DNA of 64,000 nt from Bacteroidales bacterium (GTDB lineage Bacteria > Bacteroidota > Bacteroidia > Bacteroidales > Bacteroidaceae), in assembly GCA_015060905.1 (NCBI GenBank), contig SUXQ01000001.1, positions 283,256 to 347,255 of the forward strand, read 5' to 3'. Under the pieces are notes generated by a model, which was given only the letters and a program-made list of their open reading frames with translations, was not told the origin of the DNA and searched no databases. The translations under genes and the position numbers were made by a program. This document shows positions 9,464-17,502 of this stretch, piece by piece (the first letter of the stretch is position 1; every line of letters starts with the position of its first letter).

Positions 9464-12400
9464 TTATTTTATTTTGCGCCCCATGAGGTCGTAACGTATA
9501 ATCTGGCCATCAATCTCTATTTCGCATATTATTTTGCCGTCAATTATTCGCAGGCAGGGCTTAGGGTTAGCAGAGGATTGCGACGAAGGGTCATAAATTG
9601 TGTTGTTGATGGCAGTTTGTATGTCAGGTGCAGGTGTCACGACTATTTTGTCAATATCCGGGGCTTTACCCTCGTCGTTGCCATAGATAATGATGTTTGT
9701 ACCCTTTTTTAGTTGCACATAGATGGTTTTCATGGCTAAATATAAATCCTTGCTTTTGTCGTAGTCATCGCGAGTGTGGAAATTGTAGTATTGTTTGTCG
9801 CTATCTGTACCAACTTGTATATAGGCGGTACGTTCTTCCTCGGGCATGAGATAATATAGTGTCAGGGCATATTTGCCATCCTCATCAGCTTTTATATTGC
9901 TGAACTGAATTGTTGTATTATTGCTGATGTTTGTTTTGTATTTCTTTTTAGAACAATGTTCATTTGTCTTAGTAGTACCACCTGTGGCATTTTCTCCTTC
10001 GTATGATACGCAACTCATTTCCGGAAGGTCGTTCCTAGGACTGATGATGATTGTTGCGCCACCGTTTGGCTTTACAGAAATATTTAACGAACTACTGCTT
10101 GTAATACTTCTCTTTTGATAGGAAATGTCGAAACTGCATGCTGTGCCGTCCCGGTAAATATATGCGGTATATTCCTTTCCCGGGTCAAGAAAATCGAACT
10201 TGAGACGTACGGTTCTTTGTTTGCTGCTGATGGTGGCAACGTACCAATTTTCGCCGTTCCTTCGTGCTAATGTAGAGTATTGATTAGGCTCTGCTTCCAA
10301 ACAGCGTGTCTCGTCCCATGCTGTGGGTATAGTTCTTAAAGCCGGTTCTATAGGGCTATAAAGAATGTTCTCAGGACAATCAATGAGACACTGTAATCCA
10401 CTTTCGAAGAGTGTCCATAAAGCCAACTGATAGCTCCATGTGGTATATGGATTTTCGGTAGTATTAGTATGTGTTTTTAATGCACCTGTTCGCTGTGCAA
10501 GTTTGGTCGGTGTGAAGTCCATTGAGCCTATTGTATTCCTGCTTACTACAAGGTTGGCACTGTGATTGGCCTGATTCATATGTGGTTGGTCTAATAGAAA
10601 TTCTCCACCGAGCACAGCTTCCATGCTCATCAAGTGCGGATAGGTGCGTTCCCAGCCGGTGGGACGTGTGCAACCGTGGAAAATTACCATTAAGTGTGTT
10701 TCGGCTGCAGCACGCAAGATAGTCTCATATTTCTTTATAACATTTTGTGCATCGCTATCGAAAAAATCAATTTTTATACCTTTTACACCTAAGCGAGCAA
10801 TAGAACGCATCTTGTTGAGGCATGATGTGTATGATGAAGAGAATTTATTATTGTGGTACCACGCGATGACCCCCACGCCATTTTCGGTGGCATAAGGCAC
10901 AAAATCTTCTAATTTGAAATTTCCCTCCCAACCGTCATCTATTAGCACATATTCCCATCCAAGATGTTTGGCCATATTTACGTAGTGTTTGGCTACATTA
11001 ATGTCGCCTGTATTTTTTCTATCTTCGCCTGCCCAGTTCCAAGCGACGCGTCCGGGACGTATCCATTCGGTATCTGTCATTTGGGTAGCCGGGTTCAGGT
11101 CTGTGATGAGTGTGCTTTCTACAATGCTTTTTGTGTCGCCTATGATAAGGGTACGCCATGGTGTTTCGAATGGGTAGCTTATCGTGTTAGTCGGGTTGAA
11201 ACCGTTGGCATCCATTGCTATTAGTCGCAGTTGCCCTTGTTTGTCGCCCTTCATGATGGCATTGCCTGCTGTCTGTCCATAGTGCGCGGCCTCTGTAAGG
11301 AGGATGCATGTGTCGTCGCTGTTTCGTTGCACAAGGACGGGTTCGTTGTAGCCACGTGCGTTATTCATGTTGTTCCACGAACGTAAATAGTAGTACCATG
11401 TATAGTCATAACTATATTCCAAAGCTAATGCTTGCTTAAATTCGGCGAAGTTGAACTCCGTCAGTTCGCCCGAGAATTCTTTCAGATTACCTGATGGCAT
11501 AACGTAACGGAATGCTACACCGTCGTCGTAGATGCGGAACTCGATAGTGAGATTCTCATTTTCTGTTGTTCCTAATAGTTCACTCTGTAATTGAATGTAA
11601 TGGTTGTCCGAGTGGTTTGTCTTGCCATGCAATAGGTCGTATGGGTCGTGAATTTCGGTTATATTATATTTGCCCATTCCTTTGCCAAAAATGCTTCGTC
11701 CATTGAACCCCAAACGTGAACGGGTAATTAGTGGGGTTTTCTCCTTTGTGATGCTATATGTGACGCAGCCTGATGCATCACACTCTAATAGAACCTTCAG
11801 TGCTCCGTTGGGCGATGTTGCTTCGGCTGATGCGATGATGGGCTCTTCGGCCTCGGGCTTACAGATGTATAGAAGCTCAAATTTATCGAGGTTGGGGGCG
11901 TTGTCTGTGGGGTTACCGATTACAAATGTGTTACGTCCGGCTTTTAATTCTATATCTACGGAAATATTGCCTATGTTGCTACCGTCCCAGCTGTCGGTGC
12001 TTGGACAGCCAAAAGTGTAATGGGTGTTTCCGTTTACTGTAATCTCTATGGCACGTTCGCCGTATGTCATGTAGTATGTGTTAAGTTCATATATGCCCTC
12101 TTCCTTTGCATCGAAGGTGAAGGTTAGTGTCTTTCCATTGCCAACGTATCCTACGCGGTTGCCATTAGAACAACGTGTATCTGCCTCGGTAGTTACTCCT
12201 TCGCTTTTTGTGGTATTTTCGGCTTCTATGATTGTTGATTCCATAGTTTTTGCATCGGGAACTAGTCCGGCTGTTTCAAGTTGTGCCATACGTGCATACA
12301 TTTCTACATAACCGGTTTGCCCAAGTGAAGTCCATTCGTTTTGCGTAGCGGTCCCTTTCCAATCATAGTTCATAAGACCTGTTTCGCTATCGCGGCGTGT

Positions 12401-13507
12401 GCTCCATATGTGGCGTAATGCTTGTGCAAATGCTGTTAGATAACGTCGGTTACTGCTTATGTGACTATAGGCCTCGTAGGCACGCATCAGTACTACAATG
12501 TCGTCGGAGTGGGTGTTACCTTCGGTCTTAACAAGTTTGATGCTCTGCTCGAGTGTTTCCGAGGTGTAGGTCTCGAACCAACGACGGTAGGCTGCTTGAG
12601 CAATGTTGTCGGCCTGTTGTTTGTAATTCTTTTCGCCTGTGATGGCATATAGCAATGATGCAGCATGCAGCATGGTTCCTGTGGTGTATGGTGCTTGATA
12701 TTTGTTTATTTCACCGGTTACTACATTGAGTGCGTCCCACATAAGCCACGATGATTTGTCGAGCAACGTGTTGTAAAGCCATTGGTAGGTCATGCGGGCA
12801 TAGTCGAGATATGTGCTCTCTTTTGTTAATTGAAAGAGACGGCAGAATATTACGACAGCAGGACCGTTGTTGGCTGTGTTTTTTGTCTTGTAGGTGTTTG
12901 TGTCGTCGGCTGGCGAGTCTTGCCAATACATTCCTCCGCCTCCCGGTGGGTTGTTCTCTAAAAGCCTGCCTGCCTTGACCATATAATTTGCTACCATTTT
13001 TGCGGCTGTCAGGTAGTCGGGTGTGTGCTCTAATTCATAGGCATCAAGTAGTCCGAGTGCAGCCCAAGCATTGTCGTCGAGAAAACGATGTTGTGTGCCG
13101 CCATATACAGAATAACCGCGTATCCCATTTATGGTGGTTATGTAGTCTGGAAATTTGCTCGCCAAATTGTTGGCAGCTGTGGCGTATCTATCGTAATGTT
13201 CGGTGCCACGTGTAGCTAATGCCATCTGTGACAACGTTGCAAGACCGAAGCCTTGTGGCCATATTGTGGAGTTTCCTGTTCCTCGGGATTCGCCTCGGAC
13301 ATATTTGTCCGACCATTGGAAACGTTGTGAGTCGTTGGTGTTGCTCTTGTCGCCATTTTGGTCAAATAGATAGTTCATTGTACTTGTCATTAACTCATGT
13401 GCGCATTGCAATAGCTCGTCTCTCTTGTCTGGTTGTTGAGCATACGTTGATATGCATGTGGCTATAAAAAAGCAAATGGTTAGGGTTTTAAAAAGTGATT
13501 GTTTCAT
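9464..13507 (-). CDS. Secreted multidomain glycosidase: GH76 - CBM - GH97 - CBM - C-terminal tail
   Basis: The 1347-residue product joins two catalytic domains. Residues 1-23 are a signal peptide. About 30-415 resemble GH76 endo-alpha-1,6-mannanases, with the Asp-Asp pair in FLDDNAWAALG (residues 144-145). About 427-548 form a CBM35/CBM6-like beta-sandwich (IIEAENT...LDKFELLY). About 565-1185 are GH97: IDDGW at 856-860, GIKIDFFD with Asp914, and VLGGE with Glu969. The 55-residue Asp-Glu spacing is what I recall for retaining GH97 alpha-galactosidases. A second CBM spans about 1187-1300, and the end (YDLMGRKIK) resembles a Bacteroidales secretion/sorting tail. Substrate is an inference: an alpha-mannan with alpha-galactosyl branches would suit both activities. 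Confidence 0.85.
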   Translation of the reverse strand: MKQSLFKTLTICFFIATCISTYAQQPDKRDELLQCAHELMTSTMNYLFDQNGDKSNTNDSQRFQWSDKYVRGESRGTGNSTIWPQGFGLATLSQMALATRGTEHYDRYATAANNLASKFPDYITTINGIRGYSVYGGTQHRFLDDNAWAALGLLDAYELEHTPDYLTAAKMVANYMVKAGRLLENNPPGGGGMYWQDSPADDTNTYKTKNTANNGPAVVIFCRLFQLTKESTYLDYARMTYQWLYNTLLDKSSWLMWDALNVVTGEINKYQAPYTTGTMLHAASLLYAITGEKNYKQQADNIAQAAYRRWFETYTSETLEQSIKLVKTEGNTHSDDIVVLMRAYEAYSHISSNRRYLTAFAQALRHIWSTRRDSETGLMNYDWKGTATQNEWTSLGQTGYVEMYARMAQLETAGLVPDAKTMESTIIEAENTTKSEGVTTEADTRCSNGNRVGYVGNGKTLTFTFDAKEEGIYELNTYYMTYGERAIEITVNGNTHYTFGCPSTDSWDGSNIGNISVDIELKAGRNTFVIGNPTDNAPNLDKFELLYICKPEAEEPIIASAEATSPNGALKVLLECDASGCVTYSITKEKTPLITRSRLGFNGRSIFGKGMGKYNITEIHDPYDLLHGKTNHSDNHYIQLQSELLGTTENENLTIEFRIYDDGVAFRYVMPSGNLKEFSGELTEFNFAEFKQALALEYSYDYTWYYYLRSWNNMNNARGYNEPVLVQRNSDDTCILLTEAAHYGQTAGNAIMKGDKQGQLRLIAMDANGFNPTNTISYPFETPWRTLIIGDTKSIVESTLITDLNPATQMTDTEWIRPGRVAWNWAGEDRKNTGDINVAKHYVNMAKHLGWEYVLIDDGWEGNFKLEDFVPYATENGVGVIAWYHNNKFSSSYTSCLNKMRSIARLGVKGIKIDFFDSDAQNVIKKYETILRAAAETHLMVIFHGCTRPTGWERTYPHLMSMEAVLGGEFLLDQPHMNQANHSANLVVSRNTIGSMDFTPTKLAQRTGALKTHTNTTENPYTTWSYQLALWTLFESGLQCLIDCPENILYSPIEPALRTIPTAWDETRCLEAEPNQYSTLARRNGENWYVATISSKQRTVRLKFDFLDPGKEYTAYIYRDGTACSFDISYQKRSITSSSSLNISVKPNGGATIIISPRNDLPEMSCVSYEGENATGGTTKTNEHCSKKKYKTNISNNTTIQFSNIKADEDGKYALTLYYLMPEEERTAYIQVGTDSDKQYYNFHTRDDYDKSKDLYLAMKTIYVQLKKGTNIIIYGNDEGKAPDIDKIVVTPAPDIQTAINNTIYDPSSQSSANPKPCLRIIDGKIICEIEIDGQIIRYDLMGRKIK

Positions 13508-13588
13508 ATTTGTGATGTTTTAATGTTAATGGCTTGTTACAACAAAATATGCTTTCCATGGCTATTGTTGATATATTAAATTAGTTAC

Positions 13589-13619
13589 AAAAATATGGGA
13601 AATATGTATGCTCCTCAAG
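13589..13619 (-). promoter_or_regulatory. Promoter of the GH76-GH97 / reductase / GH2 unit
   Basis: On the minus strand a TTG (complement of 13617-13619) lies exactly 20 bp before TATTTTTG (complement of 13589-13596). This fits the Bacteroidetes TTTG-N19-21-TAnnTTTG consensus. The implied transcription start leaves a leader of roughly 75 bases before the glycosidase ATG. Confidence 0.65.
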
Positions 13620-13778
13620 GTTGATTTTTGTGTTATATTGAGCAAAAACGGTTGTCTTTTTATGTAAATTGTTCGTATTTTTGAGATAAACCTCTAAGAT
13701 TTACTTTGGGGCGGCGAGCCGCACTCCTTTGTAAAGCTAAAGCTTCAGTCGTCGCAAGCAACGCTTATTTCGCGTTGC

Positions 13779-13911
13779 CGCTTTGAAAAATATTCAAGCA
13801 AGTTTGATATTTCTCGCTCGTTTGTTATTATCTTTAGATAAGATATACTGCACTCGCTTTAAAAAATATTCAAGCAAGCTTGATATTTCTCGCTCGTTTG
13901 TTATTATCTTT
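13779..13911 (+). repeat. Two 57-bp direct repeats carrying a dyad and -7 box
   Basis: Copies at 13779-13835 and 13855-13911 differ at only two positions (55 of 57 identical) and are offset by 76 bp. Each has a dyad near its start (TCAAGCAAGCTTGA in copy 2, one mismatch in copy 1) and ends in TTGTTATTATCTTT. In copy 2 the next base makes a full TATCTTTG -7 box. The arrangement looks like a duplicated operator-promoter ahead of the AraC-type gene. Confidence 0.85.
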
Positions 13912-13912
13912 G
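13880..13912 (+). promoter_or_regulatory. Promoter of the AraC-family regulator gene
   Basis: TTG at 13880-13882 and TATCTTTG at 13905-13912 are 22 bp apart, slightly longer than consensus. The TTG lies in the right arm of the dyad at 13870-13883, so a protein bound there would cover the upstream element. The predicted start of transcription falls at or next to the ATG at 13918, giving a leaderless or nearly leaderless mRNA. Confidence 0.5.
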
Positions 13913-13917
13913 CTACT

Positions 13918-14739
13918 ATGATTGAGCAAAAGGGTAAAAATACATTAATTGATTTATGGAATAAAGGTGGCTTTATCCTATGTACCGGTGGACGGGCCGA
14001 ACTTTTTATAAATGGAAACCAATGCTTTCTTTCGCAGGGAGAGGTGTTGGTAATAACTCCTCTTGTATTAATCAGGGATGTTATCTTTTCGGATGATTTT
14101 ACATATCTGTCATTCGTTAATGAGCTAAAGGTCTATTACGATGTATTTAATATTATATCTAATACCCCAATCCCTCTATCAGTGTACCGTATGCCAATAT
14201 GGTCTATCTCTCCATCAGAGGAAAAGTACGTTGTTCGACAACATCAGCATCTTGTGCGCCTGTTGGATGCTCTTGCACATACTGATAATAAATTGAAATG
14301 TACATTACTTGAATTTCAGATAAAGTTGTTGTGCCAAGAGGTTGCATTAGAGGTAATGGATAGTCGTATTCGCGAAATTTCAAAAAGTCAAAATAAACCG
14401 AGCAGGCTGGATTTGTTGGTTTATCGCTTTATTTTGACTTTGCATGCTTCGTATCGCACGCATCGTAGTGTGGCTCACTATGCAAGGCTGGCCAACCTTT
14501 CTACCGGCCATTTTTCGAAAATAGTAAAAAGGGTTACAGGACATAGCCCCTCTGTGTGGATTGCTACAATTACAATCACCTATACAAAATACATGCTTGA
14601 GGATAATAAACTGAATATTAAACAGATTGCCGCCGAACTTAATTTCCCCGAGCAGTTTACCTTTCGAAAATATTTTAAGCAACATACGGGGCTTTCGCCT
14701 AAGGCCTACCGAGAACAAAAATTACGTAAATTGAGATAA
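13918..14739 (+). CDS. AraC-family transcriptional regulator
   Basis: This 273-residue protein has an N-terminal cupin-like sensing region (about 1-120, FILCTGGRAELFINGNQ, LSQGEVLVITP). Its C-terminal AraC-type double helix-turn-helix spans about 170-270 and includes SVAHYARLANLSTGHFSKIVKRVTG and IKQIAAELNFPEQFTFRKYFKQHTGLSPKAYR. The start MIEQKGKN at 13918 was chosen because the longer upstream reading translates the repeat DNA. It is divergent from the glycosidase unit and is its likely regulator, perhaps also autoregulated through the duplicated dyad. It lies 8 bp before xseB. Confidence 0.88.
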   Translation: MIEQKGKNTLIDLWNKGGFILCTGGRAELFINGNQCFLSQGEVLVITPLVLIRDVIFSDDFTYLSFVNELKVYYDVFNIISNTPIPLSVYRMPIWSISPSEEKYVVRQHQHLVRLLDALAHTDNKLKCTLLEFQIKLLCQEVALEVMDSRIREISKSQNKPSRLDLLVYRFILTLHASYRTHRSVAHYARLANLSTGHFSKIVKRVTGHSPSVWIATITITYTKYMLEDNKLNIKQIAAELNFPEQFTFRKYFKQHTGLSPKAYREQKLRKLR

Positions 14740-14747
14740 TATATATT

Positions 14748-14954
14748 ATGCAGGAACAAGAATATACATACGCTAAAGCTGTTGAAAGGCTCGAAGAAAT
14801 TTTACAGCAGGTACAGGATGGCAACGAAAATATCGATGCCTTATATAGTCTGCTCAGAGAGGCCGACGAACTTATAAAGTTCTGCCGCGCACGTCTATAC
14901 GAGGTTGATGAAGAGGTAAAGTCGTTGCTCGGTTCAATGAATGAAGAAAAATAG
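14748..14954 (+). CDS. xseB: Exodeoxyribonuclease VII small subunit
   Basis: This 68-residue protein has the XseB signature: YAKAVERLEEILQQVQDGN, then a second helix with LREADELIKFCRARL. XseB forms short alpha-helical hairpins that wrap the large subunit and are needed for exonuclease VII activity. Length is normal (about 60-80). It follows the AraC gene by 8 bp, an unexpected neighbour. Its natural partner xseA ends at 5073, nearly 9.7 kb away, so expression may now depend on the araC promoter. Confidence 0.9.
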   Translation: MQEQEYTYAKAVERLEEILQQVQDGNENIDALYSLLREADELIKFCRARLYEVDEEVKSLLGSMNEEK

Positions 14955-15022
14955 AATATAGAATATAATTTTTTGCAAAAATCAATCCTCTTGTTATTTA
15001 TTATATGTAAATTTGCAACCGA

Positions 15023-15090
15023 CGCGGGCATTCTCGAAAATGCTTGCGCCAATAAGAAGTTGTTTAAATTTATGTCCTTGAAATTTGAAT
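15023..15090 (+). other. Structured leader upstream of ilvE with repeat half-site
   Basis: Between xseB and ilvE, a 10-bp stem (15023-15032 with 15039-15048, loop CTCGAA, two G-U pairs) is followed by a copy of a dispersed repeat at 15055-15090. No T-run follows the stem, so it is not a typical terminator. The repeat ends 17 bp before the ilvE start. Confidence 0.45.
15055..15086 (+). repeat. Dispersed palindromic repeat, copy 1 (half palindrome)
   Basis: Bases 15055-15086 match the reverse complement of the palindrome at 61166-61208 along the left arm, the 9-base loop ATGTCCTTG and the first six bases of the right arm (AAATTT), with one substitution. The rest of the right arm is degraded here. 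Sharing the asymmetric loop shows that the two are copies of one element, not independent hairpins. Confidence 0.7.
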
Positions 15091-15107
15091 AAAAAATCAA
15101 CAAGAAT

Positions 15108-16130
15108 ATGAAAAATATCGATTGGTCGAATCTCGGATTCGGATACATGAAGACCGACTACAATGTTCGTTGCCGTTACCGCGACGGAAAATGGGGAGAA
15201 ATTGAGGTTAGCAGCGAAGAGTCCCTTAACATTCACATGGCTGCTACATGTTTGCACTATGGTCAAGAGGCCTTTGAGGGTCTTAAGGCTTTTCGTGGTA
15301 AGGACGGCAAGGTGCGCATCTTCCGTCTCGAGGCAAATGCCGAGCGTCTGCAAAGCACGTGCGACGGAATTTTGATGCCTCAGGTAAGCACCGAGCTTTT
15401 CCGCAAGATGGTAACAAAGGTTGTTGAGCTTAACAAAGATTATATACCTCCTTACGAGAGTGGAGCCTCTCTTTACATACGTCCGTTGCTCATAGGCGTG
15501 GGCGCACAGGTGGGCGTACACCCCACAAACGAGTATCTGTTTGTGATATTCGTGACACCCGTAGGCCCCTATTTCAAGGGTGGCTTTGCAACAAACCCCT
15601 ATGTGATTATCCGCGAATTCGACCGCTCGGCACCCCTCGGAACAGGACGTTACAAGGTGGGCGGCAACTATGCAGCGAGCCTCAAGGCCAATCAGTTGGC
15701 TCACGAAAAGGGCTATTCTTGCGAATTCTACCTCGATGCAAAAGAGAAAAAATATATCGACGAGTGCGGTGCAGCCAACTTCTTCGGTATAAAGGGTAAC
15801 AGCTACGTTACACCAAAATCTACATCTATTCTTCCTTCAATTACCAATCGCAGCCTTATGCAGCTTGCTACGGATTTAGGAATGACAGTGGAGCAGCGTG
15901 CAATCCCCGAAGAGGAACTTCTTACCTTTGACGAGGCAGGTGCTTGCGGAACAGCAGCAGTAATTTCGCCCATCGAGCGCATCGACGACCTTGAAAAGGG
16001 TGTTTCATACGTCATTGCAAAGGACGGGAAGCCCGGTCCTGTATGTACCACACTTTACAATAAATTGCGTGCCATACAGTATGGCGACGAGCCTGATACA
16101 CACGGTTGGGTGACTGTGCTTGACATTTAA
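15108..16130 (+). CDS. ilvE: Branched-chain amino acid aminotransferase
   Basis: This 340-residue fold-type IV PLP enzyme interconverts Leu, Ile and Val with their 2-oxo acids. The Schiff-base lysine is Lys183 in GTGRYKVGGNYAAS. The family blocks FGYMKTDYNV, HYGQEAFEGLKAF, SLYIRPLLIG and EEELLTFDEAGACGTAAVISPI are all present. Length and motifs fit the larger bacterial BCAT group. It opens a plus-strand run of closely spaced genes reaching to 20773. Its leader holds the hairpin and repeat described separately. Confidence 0.93.
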   Translation: MKNIDWSNLGFGYMKTDYNVRCRYRDGKWGEIEVSSEESLNIHMAATCLHYGQEAFEGLKAFRGKDGKVRIFRLEANAERLQSTCDGILMPQVSTELFRKMVTKVVELNKDYIPPYESGASLYIRPLLIGVGAQVGVHPTNEYLFVIFVTPVGPYFKGGFATNPYVIIREFDRSAPLGTGRYKVGGNYAASLKANQLAHEKGYSCEFYLDAKEKKYIDECGAANFFGIKGNSYVTPKSTSILPSITNRSLMQLATDLGMTVEQRAIPEEELLTFDEAGACGTAAVISPIERIDDLEKGVSYVIAKDGKPGPVCTTLYNKLRAIQYGDEPDTHGWVTVLDI

Positions 16131-16141
16131 TAGAAAATAGA

Positions 16142-16738
16142 ATGGAGAAAAACTCTAAATACTTCCGCGACCTTGGCTGGGGACAGTTGCAGGGTCGTTG
16201 GGCACAGCCGGTGGTCTTTACATTAGTGTATATTATAATATCCGCTGTTTTATCGGGTATAGGAAGTGGCATGCTGTCAATCCTGTTGCTGCCTATGGCT
16301 TATTCCTATTCAATCTCTTTTTTGGATAATAAGCGTACAGGTAAGGATTTCAAGGTTGAAACCCTTTTCGATGGTTACAAGGATTTCTTGCGTATCTTAG
16401 GAACACTTGTCTTGCAGAATGTCTATATTTTCCTATGGACATTGCTGCTGATTGTTCCGGGAGTGATAAAGTCGATGTCCTATTCTCAGACATACTATGT
16501 GCTGAAAGACAACCCCGAACTTAGTTTCAATGCAGCCATCGAGCGCAGTATGGCCATGATGGAGGGTCACAAAATGCAATATTTCCTTTTGATGCTCTCT
16601 TTCATCGGTTGGTTGCTTTTGACGATACTCACATGCGGAATAGCCGCCTTATGGGTAAGCCCCTATATGAATGCTACCTTTGCTCACTACTACGAATATG
16701 TGAAAGAGGAGTATAGCAATAAACAGATAGCTGCATAA
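16142..16738 (+). CDS. DUF975-like integral membrane protein
   Basis: This 198-residue membrane protein has four or five hydrophobic segments: VVFTLVYIIISAVLSGIGSG, MLSILLLPMAYSY, NVYIFLWTLLLIVPGVIKS, YFLLMLSFIGWLLLTILTCG and a last one overlapping ALWVSPYMNATFAHYYE. The KSMSYSQTYYVLKDNPELS and SPYMNATFAHYYE blocks are typical of DUF975 proteins, whose function is unknown. The gene starts 11 bp after ilvE and ends 3 bp before trmB, so it is in the same unit. Confidence 0.75.
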   Translation: MEKNSKYFRDLGWGQLQGRWAQPVVFTLVYIIISAVLSGIGSGMLSILLLPMAYSYSISFLDNKRTGKDFKVETLFDGYKDFLRILGTLVLQNVYIFLWTLLLIVPGVIKSMSYSQTYYVLKDNPELSFNAAIERSMAMMEGHKMQYFLLMLSFIGWLLLTILTCGIAALWVSPYMNATFAHYYEYVKEEYSNKQIAA

Positions 16739-16741
16739 TTT

Positions 16742-17500
16742 ATGGGTAAAGGAAAATTGCAGAAGTTCGCAGACATGCGCGAATATCCCAATGTGGTGGA
16801 ACATCACTTTTCAATAGCCGATGCGACACCTTTTCCTATGCGTGGAAATTGGGGCAAGGAGTTCTTTAAAAATGACAATCCTATAGTTCTTGAGCTTGGT
16901 TGCGGTCGTGGCGAGTATACAGTCGGTCTTGCCCGTCGCTACCCCGACAAGAATTTTATAGGTGTTGATATTAAGGGTGCGCGTATGTGGGCAGGGGCCA
17001 CTGAGGCCTTGCGAGACGGCCTTACAAATGTGGGCTTTCTGCGCACGAACATCGAGATTATCGACCACTTTTTCGCTACGGGCGAGATTAGTGAAATATG
17101 GCTCACTTTCCCCGACCCCCAGATGAAAAAATACACCAAACGTCTGACATCTTCGCTCTTCCTCGAGCGTTACCGCAATATTCTTGCCCCCGACGGCATT
17201 GTGCATCTTAAGTGTGACAGTAATTTTATGTTCACATATACACGCTACGTTACCGAGGTTAATAAATTGCCGGTACTCTCGTGCATCGAGGATATTTATG
17301 CGAGTGAATCTATTGACGAGGTTCTTACAATAAAAACTTACTACGAGCAGCAATGGCTGTCGCGTGGAATAACAATAAAATATATATCTTTCCGCTTGCC
17401 GGCCGAGGGTACGCTCGTCGAGCCTGATGTTGAGATTGAGCTTGACAGTTACCGCAGCTACAATCGCAGCAAGCGCAGCGGACTGCAAACAAGCAAATAA
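16742..17500 (+). CDS. trmB: tRNA (guanine-N7)-methyltransferase
   Basis: TrmB methylates G46 of tRNA to m7G using S-adenosylmethionine. The 252-residue protein has the SAM-binding motif [20 protein letters not shown], then [12 protein letters not shown], and the substrate-site motif [18 protein letters not shown] (about residues 119-136). All belong to the TrmB family. It sits tightly between the DUF975 protein and mrp, with two bases between the trmB stop and the mrp start. Confidence 0.93.
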   Translation: MGKGKLQKFADMREYPNVVEHHFSIADATPFPMRGNWGKEFFKNDNPIVLELGCGRGEYTVGLARRYPDKNFIGVDIKGARMWAGATEALRDGLTNVGFLRTNIEIIDHFFATGEISEIWLTFPDPQMKKYTKRLTSSLFLERYRNILAPDGIVHLKCDSNFMFTYTRYVTEVNKLPVLSCIEDIYASESIDEVLTIKTYYEQQWLSRGITIKYISFRLPAEGTLVEPDVEIELDSYRSYNRSKRSGLQTSK

Positions 17501-17502
17501 CA

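Larger units (their letters stand above)
13508..13917. other. 410-bp regulatory gap between GH76-GH97 and araC
   Basis: This gap holds the minus-strand glycosidase promoter (13589-13619), a GC-rich patch starting near 13708 (GGGGCGGCGAGCCGC), a hairpin GCAACGC-ttatttc-GCGTTGC near 13758-13778, and two 57-bp direct repeats (13779-13835 and 13855-13911). No coding region is convincing. The composition of 13708-13778 is unlike the AT-rich flanks. Confidence 0.7.

Noticed and set aside
13708..13778. GC-rich patch before the AraC repeats as an RNA gene
   Set aside because: It forms one short hairpin (GCAACGC / GCGTTGC) but no cloverleaf or longer fold, and no tRNA arms are visible.
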